DNA of 64,000 nt from Ficedula albicollis (Eukaryota; Chordata; Aves; Passeriformes; Muscicapidae). The translations under genes were made by a program, and so were the position numbers. Positions 12,316 through 23,219 of this stretch are shown one piece after another (positions within the stretch are counted from its first letter, which is position 1; every line of letters starts with the position of its first letter). The stretch spans positions 30,382,901 to 30,446,900 of the forward strand of contig NC_021674.1 in the NCBI RefSeq assembly GCF_000247815.1, in the 5' to 3' direction. The notes under the pieces were generated by a model. The model worked only from the letters and a program-made list of their open reading frames with translations. It did no database searches and was not told the DNA's origin.

Positions 12316-15217
12316 GAAAATAAAATTTAAAATTACACACTCAGTCCTTCCTACTGTTGCCATTTTTTGTTCTCCTCTAAACCCGTACTGTCAGTATTAT
12401 CACCTGGAAAAAAGAAGTGTACTATACTGCAGTGTAACTTAAGTGTAACTTAGGGTGTTAACTACCATCTCTAACAAAACAGAAGAGACTAATCTAATGC
12501 ATGTTGAAAATGTATGACAAATAGTGAACTACATAGGCTCCTGCATGCATTTTAGCTAAGCTGTAATTAGAAAAAGTGTGAAAATGGCTATTATCCTTTC
12601 CTGTCAATAAAATTCATAATTGCGAAATTATGTGAAAAGCTAATTAGTTTTCATCTGGTATTTAGGCTCCTAAACTACATCAGTTCTATATTTCAGTTTT
12701 TGCATTAGTTCCCCTATACTCTCTGATGTCAGCATGTCTTTAGTTAATAGAAATGTTAATTTATTTCTCAAACATTTTTACTTACATACCAGATTGATTC
12801 AAACAAGCACACATTTTAATGTATCCGGGCACTTGTACCGTACAGTTCCTTTGATGGATTAACTTTGGGCATTTCAATTAGTTAGAACATTTCCTAAGGC
12901 AATGACCACCTCTACTGCTGCTGGCTGACAGAAGGTTTTGTTTGTTTAGAAAACAAGTGAGTGGGGTTCCTTTCCTGAATTACACCCATGGGAGAATTCT
13001 GCAAACCTCCAGAGCCACAGCAGATGAGCTTGTGAAGAAGGAACAGGTTGGACAGTCCTGGATGCTGTTCATGTCATGCTCCAAGGGTAAACACCTGGAG
13101 AATGTGTTTAAAAGCAGCTGCTGACAGCAACATCATACACACACAGTGACTGCTGGTGTGTACAGGCATGAGGCTGAATTCCCATTGCCTTGATTACTGG
13201 GGGCACTTGATGCAGGGTAGAAGCTTGATACTATTCTGAGGATGCTAAGGGAAGCTGGTTTAGGTTGTTGGTGGGGGTTTTTGTAATGGCTTTCAAGCAG
13301 CACCTCATCTTCATATATTCAGACTATTACGAGCAATGAACTTTGAAAAGGCCAAAAGATAAAAAGGGCCACAACACTAAACTAAAAAAATTACAAAAAA
13401 ATATTTTATGGTGTCAATTGGAACTTCTTTTCTCATTATTAAATTATGTACTTTAATAGTACAGGGTCAGGGCTGGGAGAGGGACAAAGGCCCATTCTGA
13501 CACTTGAAGCTGGAGAACAAATGACACCCCAAGTAGCCTGAATAATCACAACAGGATTATTAAGTGAAGGGCTAATGCACATGTACAAATAGCTAAAGGG
13601 AAGAACAAGACACAAGCAGGAAGAAAAAAGTCCTAACAGTAACACACATGATGGAGAACCTATGAAGACAAATCATGAACATTCTGGCCATTCCACAGCA
13701 CCTGAAGACTACTTAGTAGTACTCAAATATGCATATTTACATATCTGAATATGTATGTAGAAATGCACGCAAATAAGCTCACACTGGTTCTGATAAAATA
13801 GGAAATTTAAAAGCATTCAGCAATATCATAGTTTTGGTTTTGCTGACTTTAATGAGAACCTTCTTATGCTTTGTGAAAGTCTCTAAAATATGATTAGCAA
13901 GAATAGATAATGCTATAAATATTTCATATTTGCTAGTCAGCTCCAGCATGCATAAATAAGTGGTGCTGCTCTGCTTCCAAATCCTACTGGTATACTCCAG
14001 CTACGTCCTCATCAATCAGATGGTTTACAGTATTCAGGAAGGTAATTCTTCAAACTAATAGCCTAAAACCAGTTCTATATAGAAAATATTTGCTCTGTTA
14101 TTTTTCACTCATACACAGAGTTCTCCTTAGTAGACCCTTCCCCCATTGGTATAATGAGGGTTTTCCAAGGCTAAGAGAGATATTCAGAAGAGGAATGGTA
14201 AAGAACTCTTGCCTGCTAGCAGTGAAAAAAATACTTACCAATATTTATCTTTCAAAAAACTGATTTGTCTTTTAACTGCAGAACTTCAGTGATGTCATTA
14301 GTAACAGAAATCTTGCATTGAGAGACTACAGTTCCAAGGATCATAACTGATTAGTGTCAATGAAAAAAACCCTAAGAGCTAATATTTTGATAAGAATTTT
14401 CCTGAATGCATTGTGAGAAGGTCTGAAATGTACAGCTAATTCATCTTCAAAGTACACCTGGTTTTAATCCTGTTACTTTAAATAAAGCTTAATGATCAGT
14501 ATATATTTTGACTGTGTTACTTTTTCTAGCAATTTTTTTTTGTGGGGGGGGAAACAACCAGCCCTGGCATAGGACACAATTGCTGTTCACCTGATTGGTG
14601 TCTACAGTCCACAAGAAGTCAGGCTGGTTTGTCAGGCAGTTCTTACTGTTCAGAAAGGAGATGCTTGAGAAGCTTCTATGATAACCTGAACCAAAGATCA
14701 GGGAGAGGAAGAACAGATCAGTAAAACTTGGAGGATGCAACAGTATATGCACTGTCTTGTTTCTTACATCCAGCTCTTTTTCAATCTTCTTTTGCTCCAA
14801 GATGTTGCTCTCACTAGTTATTAGTATTCCTCAAAGTTCATGCTATGGAAATAATTTGGAAATTATTATTATTATAGGAACAGAAAGACATCACCTTTAT
14901 GTTCATGGAACTTCCACACAACTTCCTCACTTTCTAGGAAGATACACTTTCCCTGTGTATGTTCAACAGACTGAAGAATACTTCCAAAAGGCTTTAAAAT
15001 TACCTTCATGTATTTTTGAAGTCCTGAAGAAAACTATCATCTAAATGAAAATTCTGGAAACTTGCTCTTAGAAGTTGTCTGATGCTCACTGAAATAATTA
15101 GTCAAAATAGAGAACTTCACCAAGAGTTGGGTGAAACTTTGGGACTTACTTCAAAAAGTACAGCAGGAATCTGATTGTGGATTTGCTCCCTGCAGGTTAC
15201 ATGTGTTTTAAAGTAGT

Positions 15218-15241
15218 AAAAAAAAAAAAAAAAAAAAAAAA
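15218..15241. repeat. Poly-A run, 24 nt
   Basis: Uninterrupted A24 after TTTAAAGTAGT, followed by TTAAAAAGTAAATG. There is no recognisable retrotransposed sequence 5' of it and no evident target-site duplication, so it is probably a simple homopolymer rather than the tail of a processed copy. Confidence 0.9.
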
Positions 15242-15694
15242 TTAAAAAGTAAATGTAAGTGGCTATTTGGCCAGTTATTTAATGCTTAATTTCATTTTAA
15301 AAATCTCAAGTGCAGTGAAGTAACAATTTTAAAATTATAAATTTAAAATTACGTGTCTCATTTGCTAAAGCATACCTGCAAGGAAGCTGTTGGATCTGAA
15401 CAGATCAGATCAGGATGCTGACTGCTGAGGTAAAATCAATTCAATTCTTCAGCCTGACAGGAGCCAGGTCTTTAAAGTTAATGATCTCAACTATTCTTTG
15501 TGACATTCTCCATATTGTCAAAATTAAAGCAAACCCTAGGCTCCCCAAATCCTCTTCCAGTACAGTGCAGGGCGCAGGTAAGAAATGCAAGACATACAAC
15601 TCTGATTTTTCTATCCTTGAAATCAATGGAGATGAGCTTTGTTTAAAGGTATGAAATGCAATTTTTCCAGCAGTCTCTGGTTATAAAACAAGGA

Positions 15695-15841
15695 GTTCAG
15701 AGCTGTTGGGAGAACAATATTAAGTAAGGGTAATAGACGTATATTCCTTCATAGTATATACCTACAGTGTTCAGAGCTGTTGGAAGAACAATATTAAGTA
15801 AGGGTAATAGACGTATATTCCTTCATAGTATATACCTACTG
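15695..15841. repeat. Tandem duplication, 74-bp unit, two copies
   Basis: GTTCAGAGCTGTTGG at 15695 recurs at 15769, and both copies run through AGGGTAATAGACGTATATTC to ATACCTAC. The only internal difference seen is TTGGGAG versus TTGGAAG, so the duplication is young. Intronic, non-coding. Confidence 0.92.
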
Positions 15842-16449
15842 TTAGACATCATTTAATTGACCATGGAGATCTTGAGAGCTCTGAAAACTAAACACAGAAT
15901 GAAATCACTAAAAAATAATCAAGGTAAAGCTGTTTCATTTTAACCAAAATATACATAAAGAACAAAATATTTGCTCTTCAGTTTCAACAAACTGAAGACA
16001 AATCCATCATCATAATTCCCTAAGACTCTGGTAAAAAGAGGTGGTAATATTAATTGCATAGTTTCATATTTGGCAACAATTTCACCAACCAGACTGAAAA
16101 ACATCAGCCCATAGAGAAAAGGTGGTGATAAAATGCTGAGGGCAGCAGCACATGTTTTCAGGACAGGAGAGTGTCATTTATGAAAGCACAGGTCATTTAT
16201 CCTGCTCATGGCCCAACAGAACCTGCTGCATGGACTGCTCTCCCAGCTCTTTGCTTTGCATTGACCATCCCAACTCTCCCACCTTTCCAAGAGTCTCTCT
16301 CCTGGCTCTTCTCCACAGTGCCCGAGGCACTAAATGCTTGCCTGTACTTCCAGACCTCAGTTCTCATTAAGTGCTATGAATGTTACTGGAGTTAGACTAA
16401 GTATCTCTGAATACTCATATTGTATTTGTTTTCCATTAGTGTCACTGCA

Positions 16450-16645
16450 AAAATTAGGTTGGAAGGGATTTCTGAAAGCCATGCATTCCTGTCTTCTGCT
16501 TGATGCAGAGTACAACATCAAAGAAACTGGATCAGGTTGCTCAGGCCTGGTCCATTTTAAAAAATTTTCAAAGACTTCACAGCCTCTGTGGATACCTGTT
16601 CCACTACCAACAAGAAGGGAAAAATCTCTGCCCTTAATCAGCCAG
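16450..16645 (-). mobile_element. CR1 LINE fragment, antisense to plus strand
   Basis: On the plus strand the segment reads TTAGGTTGGAAGGGATTTCT, then GGATCAGGTTGCTCAGGCCT, then TTCACAGCCTCTGTGGATAC and CTGTTCC. In that order it is the reverse complement of the CR1 3' region as I remember it (ggttggaagggac..., caggttgctcaggccc..., tccacagcctctctgggcaacctgttcc). The element therefore lies on the minus strand, opposite to the copy at 12135, and only about 200 bp remain. Divergence is considerable. The short ORF through it is chance. Confidence 0.85.
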
Positions 16646-17361
16646 CTATACTGTTCCTAACACAGTTAATCCAGACAGTGTTTATTCCTATCATCTGGTA
16701 CTTTTAGTTTGACATTCAAAGTAATTTTCTTATTGGCTGATAATTCAATGTGAACTCCTCTCAAGAGATCGTCCCGTCCTAATGACCCAAGTACATTTTC
16801 TTCCAAGTTGTTCTTTTTTATGGGATTCAGAATATGGAAATGAAACCAGATGAAAAATTTAAAACAAAGGCAGCAAAAAGAGCTGAAGACAAGTGAAAGC
16901 TGAGGAACAGACTTACACAAAACCAGAAAGTCTTAAAGGGGTTATTTGGTGTAGAATGAAAAAGTTTAAATGGCTTATCTGATCTGCACAAAGGATAAAA
17001 GAAGAGGAATTTGGGTGATTTGAGAGGATAAATAAAGATAGTGGGAATAACAGTTAAAGTACTTGGAGGACATTTTCTGTTAGCATGGTGAACTTGAACT
17101 GACCTCAGACAGCTGGGAGTACTATGAGGTACACAGAGGTGTGTGTGTCAGCAATTGCTGGGAGGTCACACAGGCCATCCACAGAGAGATTTTGATTATT
17201 GCTTTTTACTTCTGTTTTACTGGGTTGGGGTTTTTCCTCCCCACAAGGGAAAAAATAGCTGATTCTTATAACCTATGAACATCTGCATAACCAAAATGTA
17301 CCTGAATCACTGCATATTTCTGCCATTTACTCTAGCATACACCAAATCCCACTTTCTGCAT

Positions 17362-17812
17362 GACACAGTATCCTGGTTTCCTGGAATTTTCTTCCTAGTA
17401 GCTGGTACAGGGCTGTGCTTTGGATTTGGGATGAGAATAATGTTGATAACACACTGATGTTTTAGACGTTGCTAAGTAGTGTTTGCACGGAGTAAAGGGT
17501 TTTTGAGCTTCTCACCTCACCCCACCAGTGAGAGGGGCTGGTTGGCACAATAAGCTGGGAGGGGACACGGCCAGGACAGCTGACCCCACTGTCCAAAGGG
17601 ACGTTCCATACCTTATGGTGTCATGATCAGCATATAAACTGGGGGGGAAAGCTGGCCAGGGACTGCTGCTCAGGAACTGACTGGCAAAAGTTGATTATTT
17701 CTCTCTCTTTTTTGCTATTTTGCTTTTTTTTTTAAAGTTATTATTATTTTAATTATTAAACTGTTCTTATACCCTGGAGTTTTCTTTCCTGGAGATCATG
17801 TTCGGCTGCCTT
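17362..17812 (+). mobile_element. Solo ERVL-type long terminal repeat, 3'-truncated
   Basis: The block matches an LTR family of avian ERVL-like endogenous retroviruses that I recognise from memory. Landmarks in order are CTTCCTAGTAGCTGGTACAG, GATGAGAATAATGTTGATAA, CACTGATGTTTTAGACGTTG, GGGAGGGGACACGGCCAGGA, CAGCTGACCCCACTGTCCAA, ACGTTCCATACCTTATGGTG, a TATA box (ATATAAA, 17632-17638), the T/A-rich (ATT)n stretch and a polyadenylation signal ATTAAA (17755-17760). The usual 3' end, including GGTTAAACC..TGACA, is missing. No gag, pol or env sequence adjoins it, so it is a solo remnant. It is in sense on the plus strand, opposite to ZFAND3. A two-mismatch relic of a CRE-like site lies at 17616-17623. 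Confidence 0.85.
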
Positions 17813-18659
17813 ACATGCTCTTAAAAGAATCGATCTGAGTCAATGTGGTTTTGGGGAATACAATGTTATAAAAATGGGAAACATTATTAAGCATATAAGT
17901 TATTGTGTTCCTCTATTTATCTTATTCCACAACAGTAATTTTATTTCTTAAGGCAAACAGTCCTTTCCAGAATGACTTCAACAGACTGGTAAGAAAAAGA
18001 AGTTAATCCTAAATAAAAATTACTGGCACATTTCTTACGTATTTGTAATTTAGAGCATGTGAAAGAGAGCTTTCACAGCCATGATATATTTTTCATCCTT
18101 TTGGCCATCTCAACTATCCAGCTTCCTCACCTGATGATCAATGCAAAGAAAAGGTACACCTAGGAGCCACTAAGTGTGAAAGTTAATTTCAAAGTAATAC
18201 TGTGAAAAGTTTCCATTCATCTTAGTTTAGTGTACTTTAATACAGGCAGATAAAAGTATTCCCGTCCTAATACCGTAAGATGATAGAAAAATAATCTATT
18301 TATTTTATCCTGCCTGTACTGAATAGACAGGGACAGGAGTCACTGTTTTCATATGCTGTCGTGCTGCTGCATGCCTTTTCATTTCTGAATGCTGTGTTTT
18401 CTCCACTACTTGGAAGAAAATTATCTTCAAAAGTAAACAGCATGAGTGATTAATGTATGAACTATGAAGATGCTTGCAAGACTTTTCTTTACATCAAAGC
18501 AAATATGAACTAAAAATCAAGGCATTTTTTTCACTGCAGTTTAGTAAAGCAATGATTTAGATGTCTAGCATAGAAATGTGCTAGACTGTGGTAGATAAAA
18601 TCAAGAAAGACATTTTACAAAAAAAATATTATTAATTATTGTGTGCTATGAAGTTCTTA

Positions 18660-19720
18660 TAAACCTTCCCAGGAACAGTTTTTAAACTCAGAGGCGAGGA
18701 TCATCACAGCTACAGCTGACTTTTAAACTTTTTGATGTATTGACCCCAAACCTATCACTTTGGATTCTCCAACTAACTCAGTTAGTCTAAAATCATGGGA
18801 TGCCTTCAATGTAAATGAAAGTTCAGGTGAACCATACCCACTATTTTTAGTGAACAAGGGTAGCTTTGTGAGAAAGGTAATAGTGGAAATAAATCATACA
18901 ATTATAGCAAGTCTTAATTTTGTTTACTGCTATGACTATTATACTCCTTACCACTAGCAGAATTTTAATCTACAATAATCATAACACTTTGAGAAGGCTC
19001 TTAGATAACCAGGTGGAGAGGAAACCAATCTGTCCATCCAGATAGATATGGGAGCGCTGAACAAATAATCCAGCATGCCACAGAACCAGGCAATAAGCTG
19101 AGGCAGTAAAAAGCCATCACCATACATCATCTGATCATGGTAGGGCGTCATCTCCCAGCCTTTATCAGCTCCTGTGCATCAGTGCCAGTCCCAGGCACTT
19201 CATCCTGTTTGTAATTGCTGATGAGCAGCAATAAGGCCCCCATGCCTCAGCTCCCCTCCGTTCCACTTCAGCACCCACCTATTAGGTTGTAACTTTTATT
19301 TACAGCCTTGCTTGATGTGCTGCTCTATTAGTACAGCTGGAAACTGAGCAGAGGGAGGGGGAAGAGCGTCCCTAATGGGCACTATCATTGCTAGGGCTGG
19401 GTGATTTACTATGCTGCTCAAAGGCTGTTCTATCATCACTTTCCTGTCGGTGAGAGAGCTCCAAGAAGGCTGGATTTCAACACAATGCCCTCCAGAAGTC
19501 AAACACTAAAGAACACATTAATAGTCCCTTGAAACACCAATGAAAAACAGACCTCAAAGTTGGTTTAGTGCTATAAAGCCCCCTTCAGTAACCTTTTGTG
19601 TATTTTTTGCTCAGGAGCTTAACACTTTACAGCAATTAAAAAAGAAAATCTAATTAGTGGTATATGAGGCCCTTTTGTTCTTACTCAACACATAAGGATT
19701 GATTAAAAAAATGATCATAT
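18660..19720. other. Candidate conserved non-coding block (possible enhancer)
   Basis: About 1 kb inside the intron differs in texture from its surroundings. It has no tandem repeats or transposon remnants and a more GC-rich core (about 19140-19500). It carries many intact-looking binding-site words such as CTAATTAGTGG, CACATTAATAG, GGCAATAAGC and CAGCTG. These features are typical of vertebrate developmental non-coding elements, but conservation cannot be measured from a single sequence. No ORF in it is convincing. Confidence 0.25.
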
Positions 19721-21210
19721 CAATGTAATGATTTCATGGTTTTGGCTCAGGCTCAAAACCTGTGTACTTTTATTTCCACAACTTGACCTTCCTATAACTC
19801 CTCAAAGGCTGTCCTCTCAATTGTGCAGGTTCAACCTCAAAGCATTTGGATTCCTGGCACTATTACAAGCAAGCACATATCTTAGTACAAGAACATCAAT
19901 AAATTCGAAACTTCAAAAAGGACCACCGCCCTGTTTAACCACTTCACTCAAGCAGTGAAATAATTATTCCCATCTTCTAGACTCAAATTTTAAACTAGAA
20001 AACACACAGAGAAAAGAGACAGATTCTCATCTTGTACAATATAAACACCACCACACCAATCTACAAAAGATATTCTCATAAAATATGAGCTGTCTACACA
20101 CATACCTATACAAAATATTACAGATGCACATTTCTCATGAACTGCTACTTAGAAATAAAGTACTTAAAACCTCACCAACTTTATGGATATAATGTATGAA
20201 TTGATTGTATCATTACCACATTTTATCTGTTTCTACCACCTTCTCTACTGCTCAATTAAAAATTAACTGAGCACACTCACACAGTTCCATCAATTTTTTT
20301 CCAGGTTTCTTTAAGCTGCATGAAAATGTTATAAAATCTGTCTGTTTAGAGGTGTGTAGTAAATCATCATTAAAGTTGTACAGCAGAAAAACAAGAGTAA
20401 TATGCTACTTGGTACTACACTTTCCCAACACGGACACCTGATACAAATGGGATGTGGATGCCCTGCAGACTAGAGCAAGGCTCCCAGTACCTGCCATCAA
20501 TCATCACATTACCCAGCCATTAAGAAACAAATCAAAATACATAAGAAGCTATATACTGGGCCACACAGTCCCATCTTTCTTCCTACAAAATCTTCAGACT
20601 GCTAGTGCTCAAAAGCCTTTGAGGCATCATCCAAACTAATGATTGCAAGGCTTTATTCATTCTTTTCATTATAATCCTTGTCCTGTGGGTACACTGGAAT
20701 AGAAATACTTTTACCACAGTGATGATTCTAGCAAACAGGAGGAAAAACTCCACTATTTGGTGTCATAGTACTATTTTTTATCAGACAAGCTCCTACAGCA
20801 TGCAGGTTGACAAGTGCATTAGGTAAAACCTCTTTTTTCTCAACGAGAACTTTTCCTGTACCTTGGTAGATGTGTTGTTTTGATCTTTCTTCAATTGTTA
20901 CACTCATACTGATAAAATATGAAAGCTTTGTCTCCTTCGGTAATATTCTGATGAAAACTTAGATATAAGATAAGTAGGTCAAATTTCTAATTTTCTGCCA
21001 CAAATGCTGATTTAGGAAACTTTGGGGAAAAACTATGCTTGAAGGGTGAACAGAATTACACAGATTAAATAAAACACAACATTTTTTCTTCAAAGCTCTT
21101 CCAGATAGAAGCAGCATAGGATACTTACAGAAAATAGGCTTATAAACAATGTGTAGTGTTGATAAATGCTGCCTGCATCATTTAAGTAGCTTCCTAGGAA
21201 ACTGAAGTGA

Positions 21211-21285
21211 TTCTAGTGTGGCTGAGATAGAGTTAATTTTCTTCACAGTAAATAGTGGGGCTATGTTTTGGCCTTGTGGTTAAAC
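21211..21285 (+). mobile_element. ERVL-type LTR reduced to its two ends (internal deletion)
   Basis: CTAGTGTGGCTGAGATAGAG, then TTAATTTTCTTCACAGTA and GGGGCTATGTTTTGG, correspond to the 5' end of the same LTR family as at 17362. They are followed directly by GTGGTTAAACCCTGACA, which resembles the LTR 3' terminus (ggttaaaccacgaca). The roughly 400-500 bp between them, including TATA box and polyadenylation signal, is absent. It is a non-functional remnant. I could not see a clean 5-bp target-site duplication. Confidence 0.7.
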
Positions 21286-23153
21286 CCTGACAAATGTTCA
21301 CCTACATGCTATGCTGCTCATTCCTGAAGATGTCACAGCACTTCTGGGTAATATTTTGTAGCCAGTGTTTTCTTGTCAATTCCCATGGCAACATAGTAAT
21401 TTATTTTAAACATGAAAGTTTGCTGACAATTCAGGATCTGGAGAAGAAAACTAACTCCTAGTACCAGGTTTATTCATGTAAGGCACTATAAAGATAATAT
21501 TTACATTACTGAGTAAATAATGTAAGAACCTCAGGGGAAATTGAGGTAATACAAAAACAGTAGATTTAGTTGACCGAAGATTAAATTGCGGTATCAAATT
21601 AAGGTCATCTCCTCATTTTCTAGCAAAACACACTAAATGAAAAACATACAAGCATGTACAGACCAAACAATAGCATAAACTGAAAATAAGAGAACTACTG
21701 AGCAAAGTTACCCGAGGCATTTTTCAATATGTCTCGTGGTTCCACCTGCTTTACTCCAAGGAGCTTTCACTGGTGCCATTTGACACTCCAAATAATGAAC
21801 TTACATTTCTTTTTGCTAAGCAAAAGAAACAAACAATTTCTAATAGTACTCTCAGTTTACTGTCTCTGCAGCACCACACCAAGCTTTTAAATTACTCTGC
21901 CACAAAATCCAGCTAAACATTACAACAGCTACTATATAAAGAAAATACCATTTAGTAATAGCATGAGCAAAGCAGATTAGTTTGCAAGGGATACAGTGAC
22001 AAACATTCCCTCTTGTTTAGATACACCTTCCTGGTTACACAGAAAAGAAAGTCCAGTCCTCCTGTTTTGAAGAACCAGCTTCCAATTCCAAACTCAGTTT
22101 TTTGGCAAACAACACTCACTGTCACAGATTACCATGTGTTACTTGAGAAATCTGCACCTGCACCAAGAGCAAGGCAATGCAGCTTCTCTGTAACCTTCCT
22201 TCACTGCAGAACAAGCCAACCTGTATGCTCACACATCTGCTGCAAGTTAACAACACTCACCTATGGAATAACTACAGCTCAGCTCAACAAACAGTACCTT
22301 GAAACACTTTTTGAAAGAATTATTTCAGAGAAAATTTCTCTTGAACTCCTTAAAGAGAAAGGCCCCTTACTCAAACGGGAATAAATTTCCTTTCTGCACA
22401 TAAATGCAAATACAGGCAAAAATTATTTTGGAAACACAGACTGCAAAAACATTACCATTACCTACACACCCACCACTCCCCAGGAGATTATGGTTTCCAA
22501 CAGTGGTCCTGGTCGAAAGGATCACGTGAGTTCTCAATCCACACAAAACCAAAGCCTGGAGAAGGCCTGAGCCCATGCAGGTAACTTGGGTGCCTGACTG
22601 AGTGAGTGCATGCACAGTTCTTCAGGAGAGATCTTATGCAGAAGCAGTGACTTCAGCCTGGCCTAACATGTCACTACTAATACCAGCTCTGTGAGACATT
22701 AGCCATGTACATCCTGCATACAGAAATAAAGGCATCGAAAGGACCCAAAGCAGGTAAAATTTAGTCTCAATGTCAAGATCAGTTGTCTATACTGCATCTT
22801 CATTCAGGGAAAGTCAATTTACTCAAACAGTGTTCAACTCAATACTTTGCATTTCAAGGGCAGGATTTCCAGAACACTGTCACAATCATTAGACTTAAAA
22901 CTGATTACTCCTCTATGTCTTGTTTTTACAAAGATTAAATGAAAACAGAGTGTACTTACAGAATTATGTTTAACAGCATTCCCAGATGAACTATCTGCCA
23001 TACTAATCCTTTTATATGTACATTTCTGTCAGCAAAGCAACAATATTTATTTTCATTTGGCATTTGTCAGGTATGGTTATTACCCTTTACTATTAAACTA
23101 TAACTGCTAAATAAAATGCAAAACCTAATTCCTTGATCCCACAAAACACATAC

Positions 23154-23219
23154 CTGAGTCGCAAGATCTTTTGGTTGGTGTGGTTAACGAGGCATGAGCT
23201 GTACCTGTGCATGGCCCAC
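23154..23219 (-). CDS. ZFAND3: ZFAND3 coding exon, 66 nt (probably exon 4): linker between A20 and AN1 fingers
   Basis: A small minus-strand exon found by matching the expected linker peptide. After the acceptor CTCTGTTTCCAG, with a good pyrimidine tract (23220-23240), it reads GPCTGTAHAS, then LTTPTKRSCDS, and stops at CTCAG before the donor GTATGT (23153-23148). Human ZFAND3, as I recall it, has GPCTDTAHVSLITPTKRSC at this place, so homology is clear. The exon adds 22 codons in phase 1-1 and joins ...KEEC from the upstream exon to DSQSE... of the downstream exon without a frame change. It encodes no zinc ligand and is likely disordered, with Ser/Thr residues as possible phosphorylation sites (inference). 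Because it is symmetric, skipping it would keep the frame. Confidence 0.93.

Larger units (their letters stand above)
6661..23153 (-). other. ZFAND3: ZFAND3 intron between the 66-nt and 171-nt exons (16,493 bp)
   Basis: Bounded on the minus strand by the donor GTATGT at 23153 and the acceptor AG at 6662-6661. It is AT-rich and non-coding. It contains both CR1 fragments, both LTR remnants, a 24-nt poly-A run, one tandem duplication and a candidate conserved non-coding block. All listed separately. The remaining stretches, including 6661-12016 and 21286-23153, hold only short ORFs without recognisable products or splice-site support. A 123-codon frame at 22013-22384 starts with TTG and resembles nothing I know. 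Confidence 0.9.

Noticed and set aside
15218..15241. A24 tract considered as the tail of a processed pseudogene
   Set aside because: No gene-derived sequence precedes it and no flanking target-site duplication was seen.
22013..22384. 123-codon open frame on the plus strand
   Set aside because: It starts at TTG, has no recognisable motif and no sign of exon boundaries.
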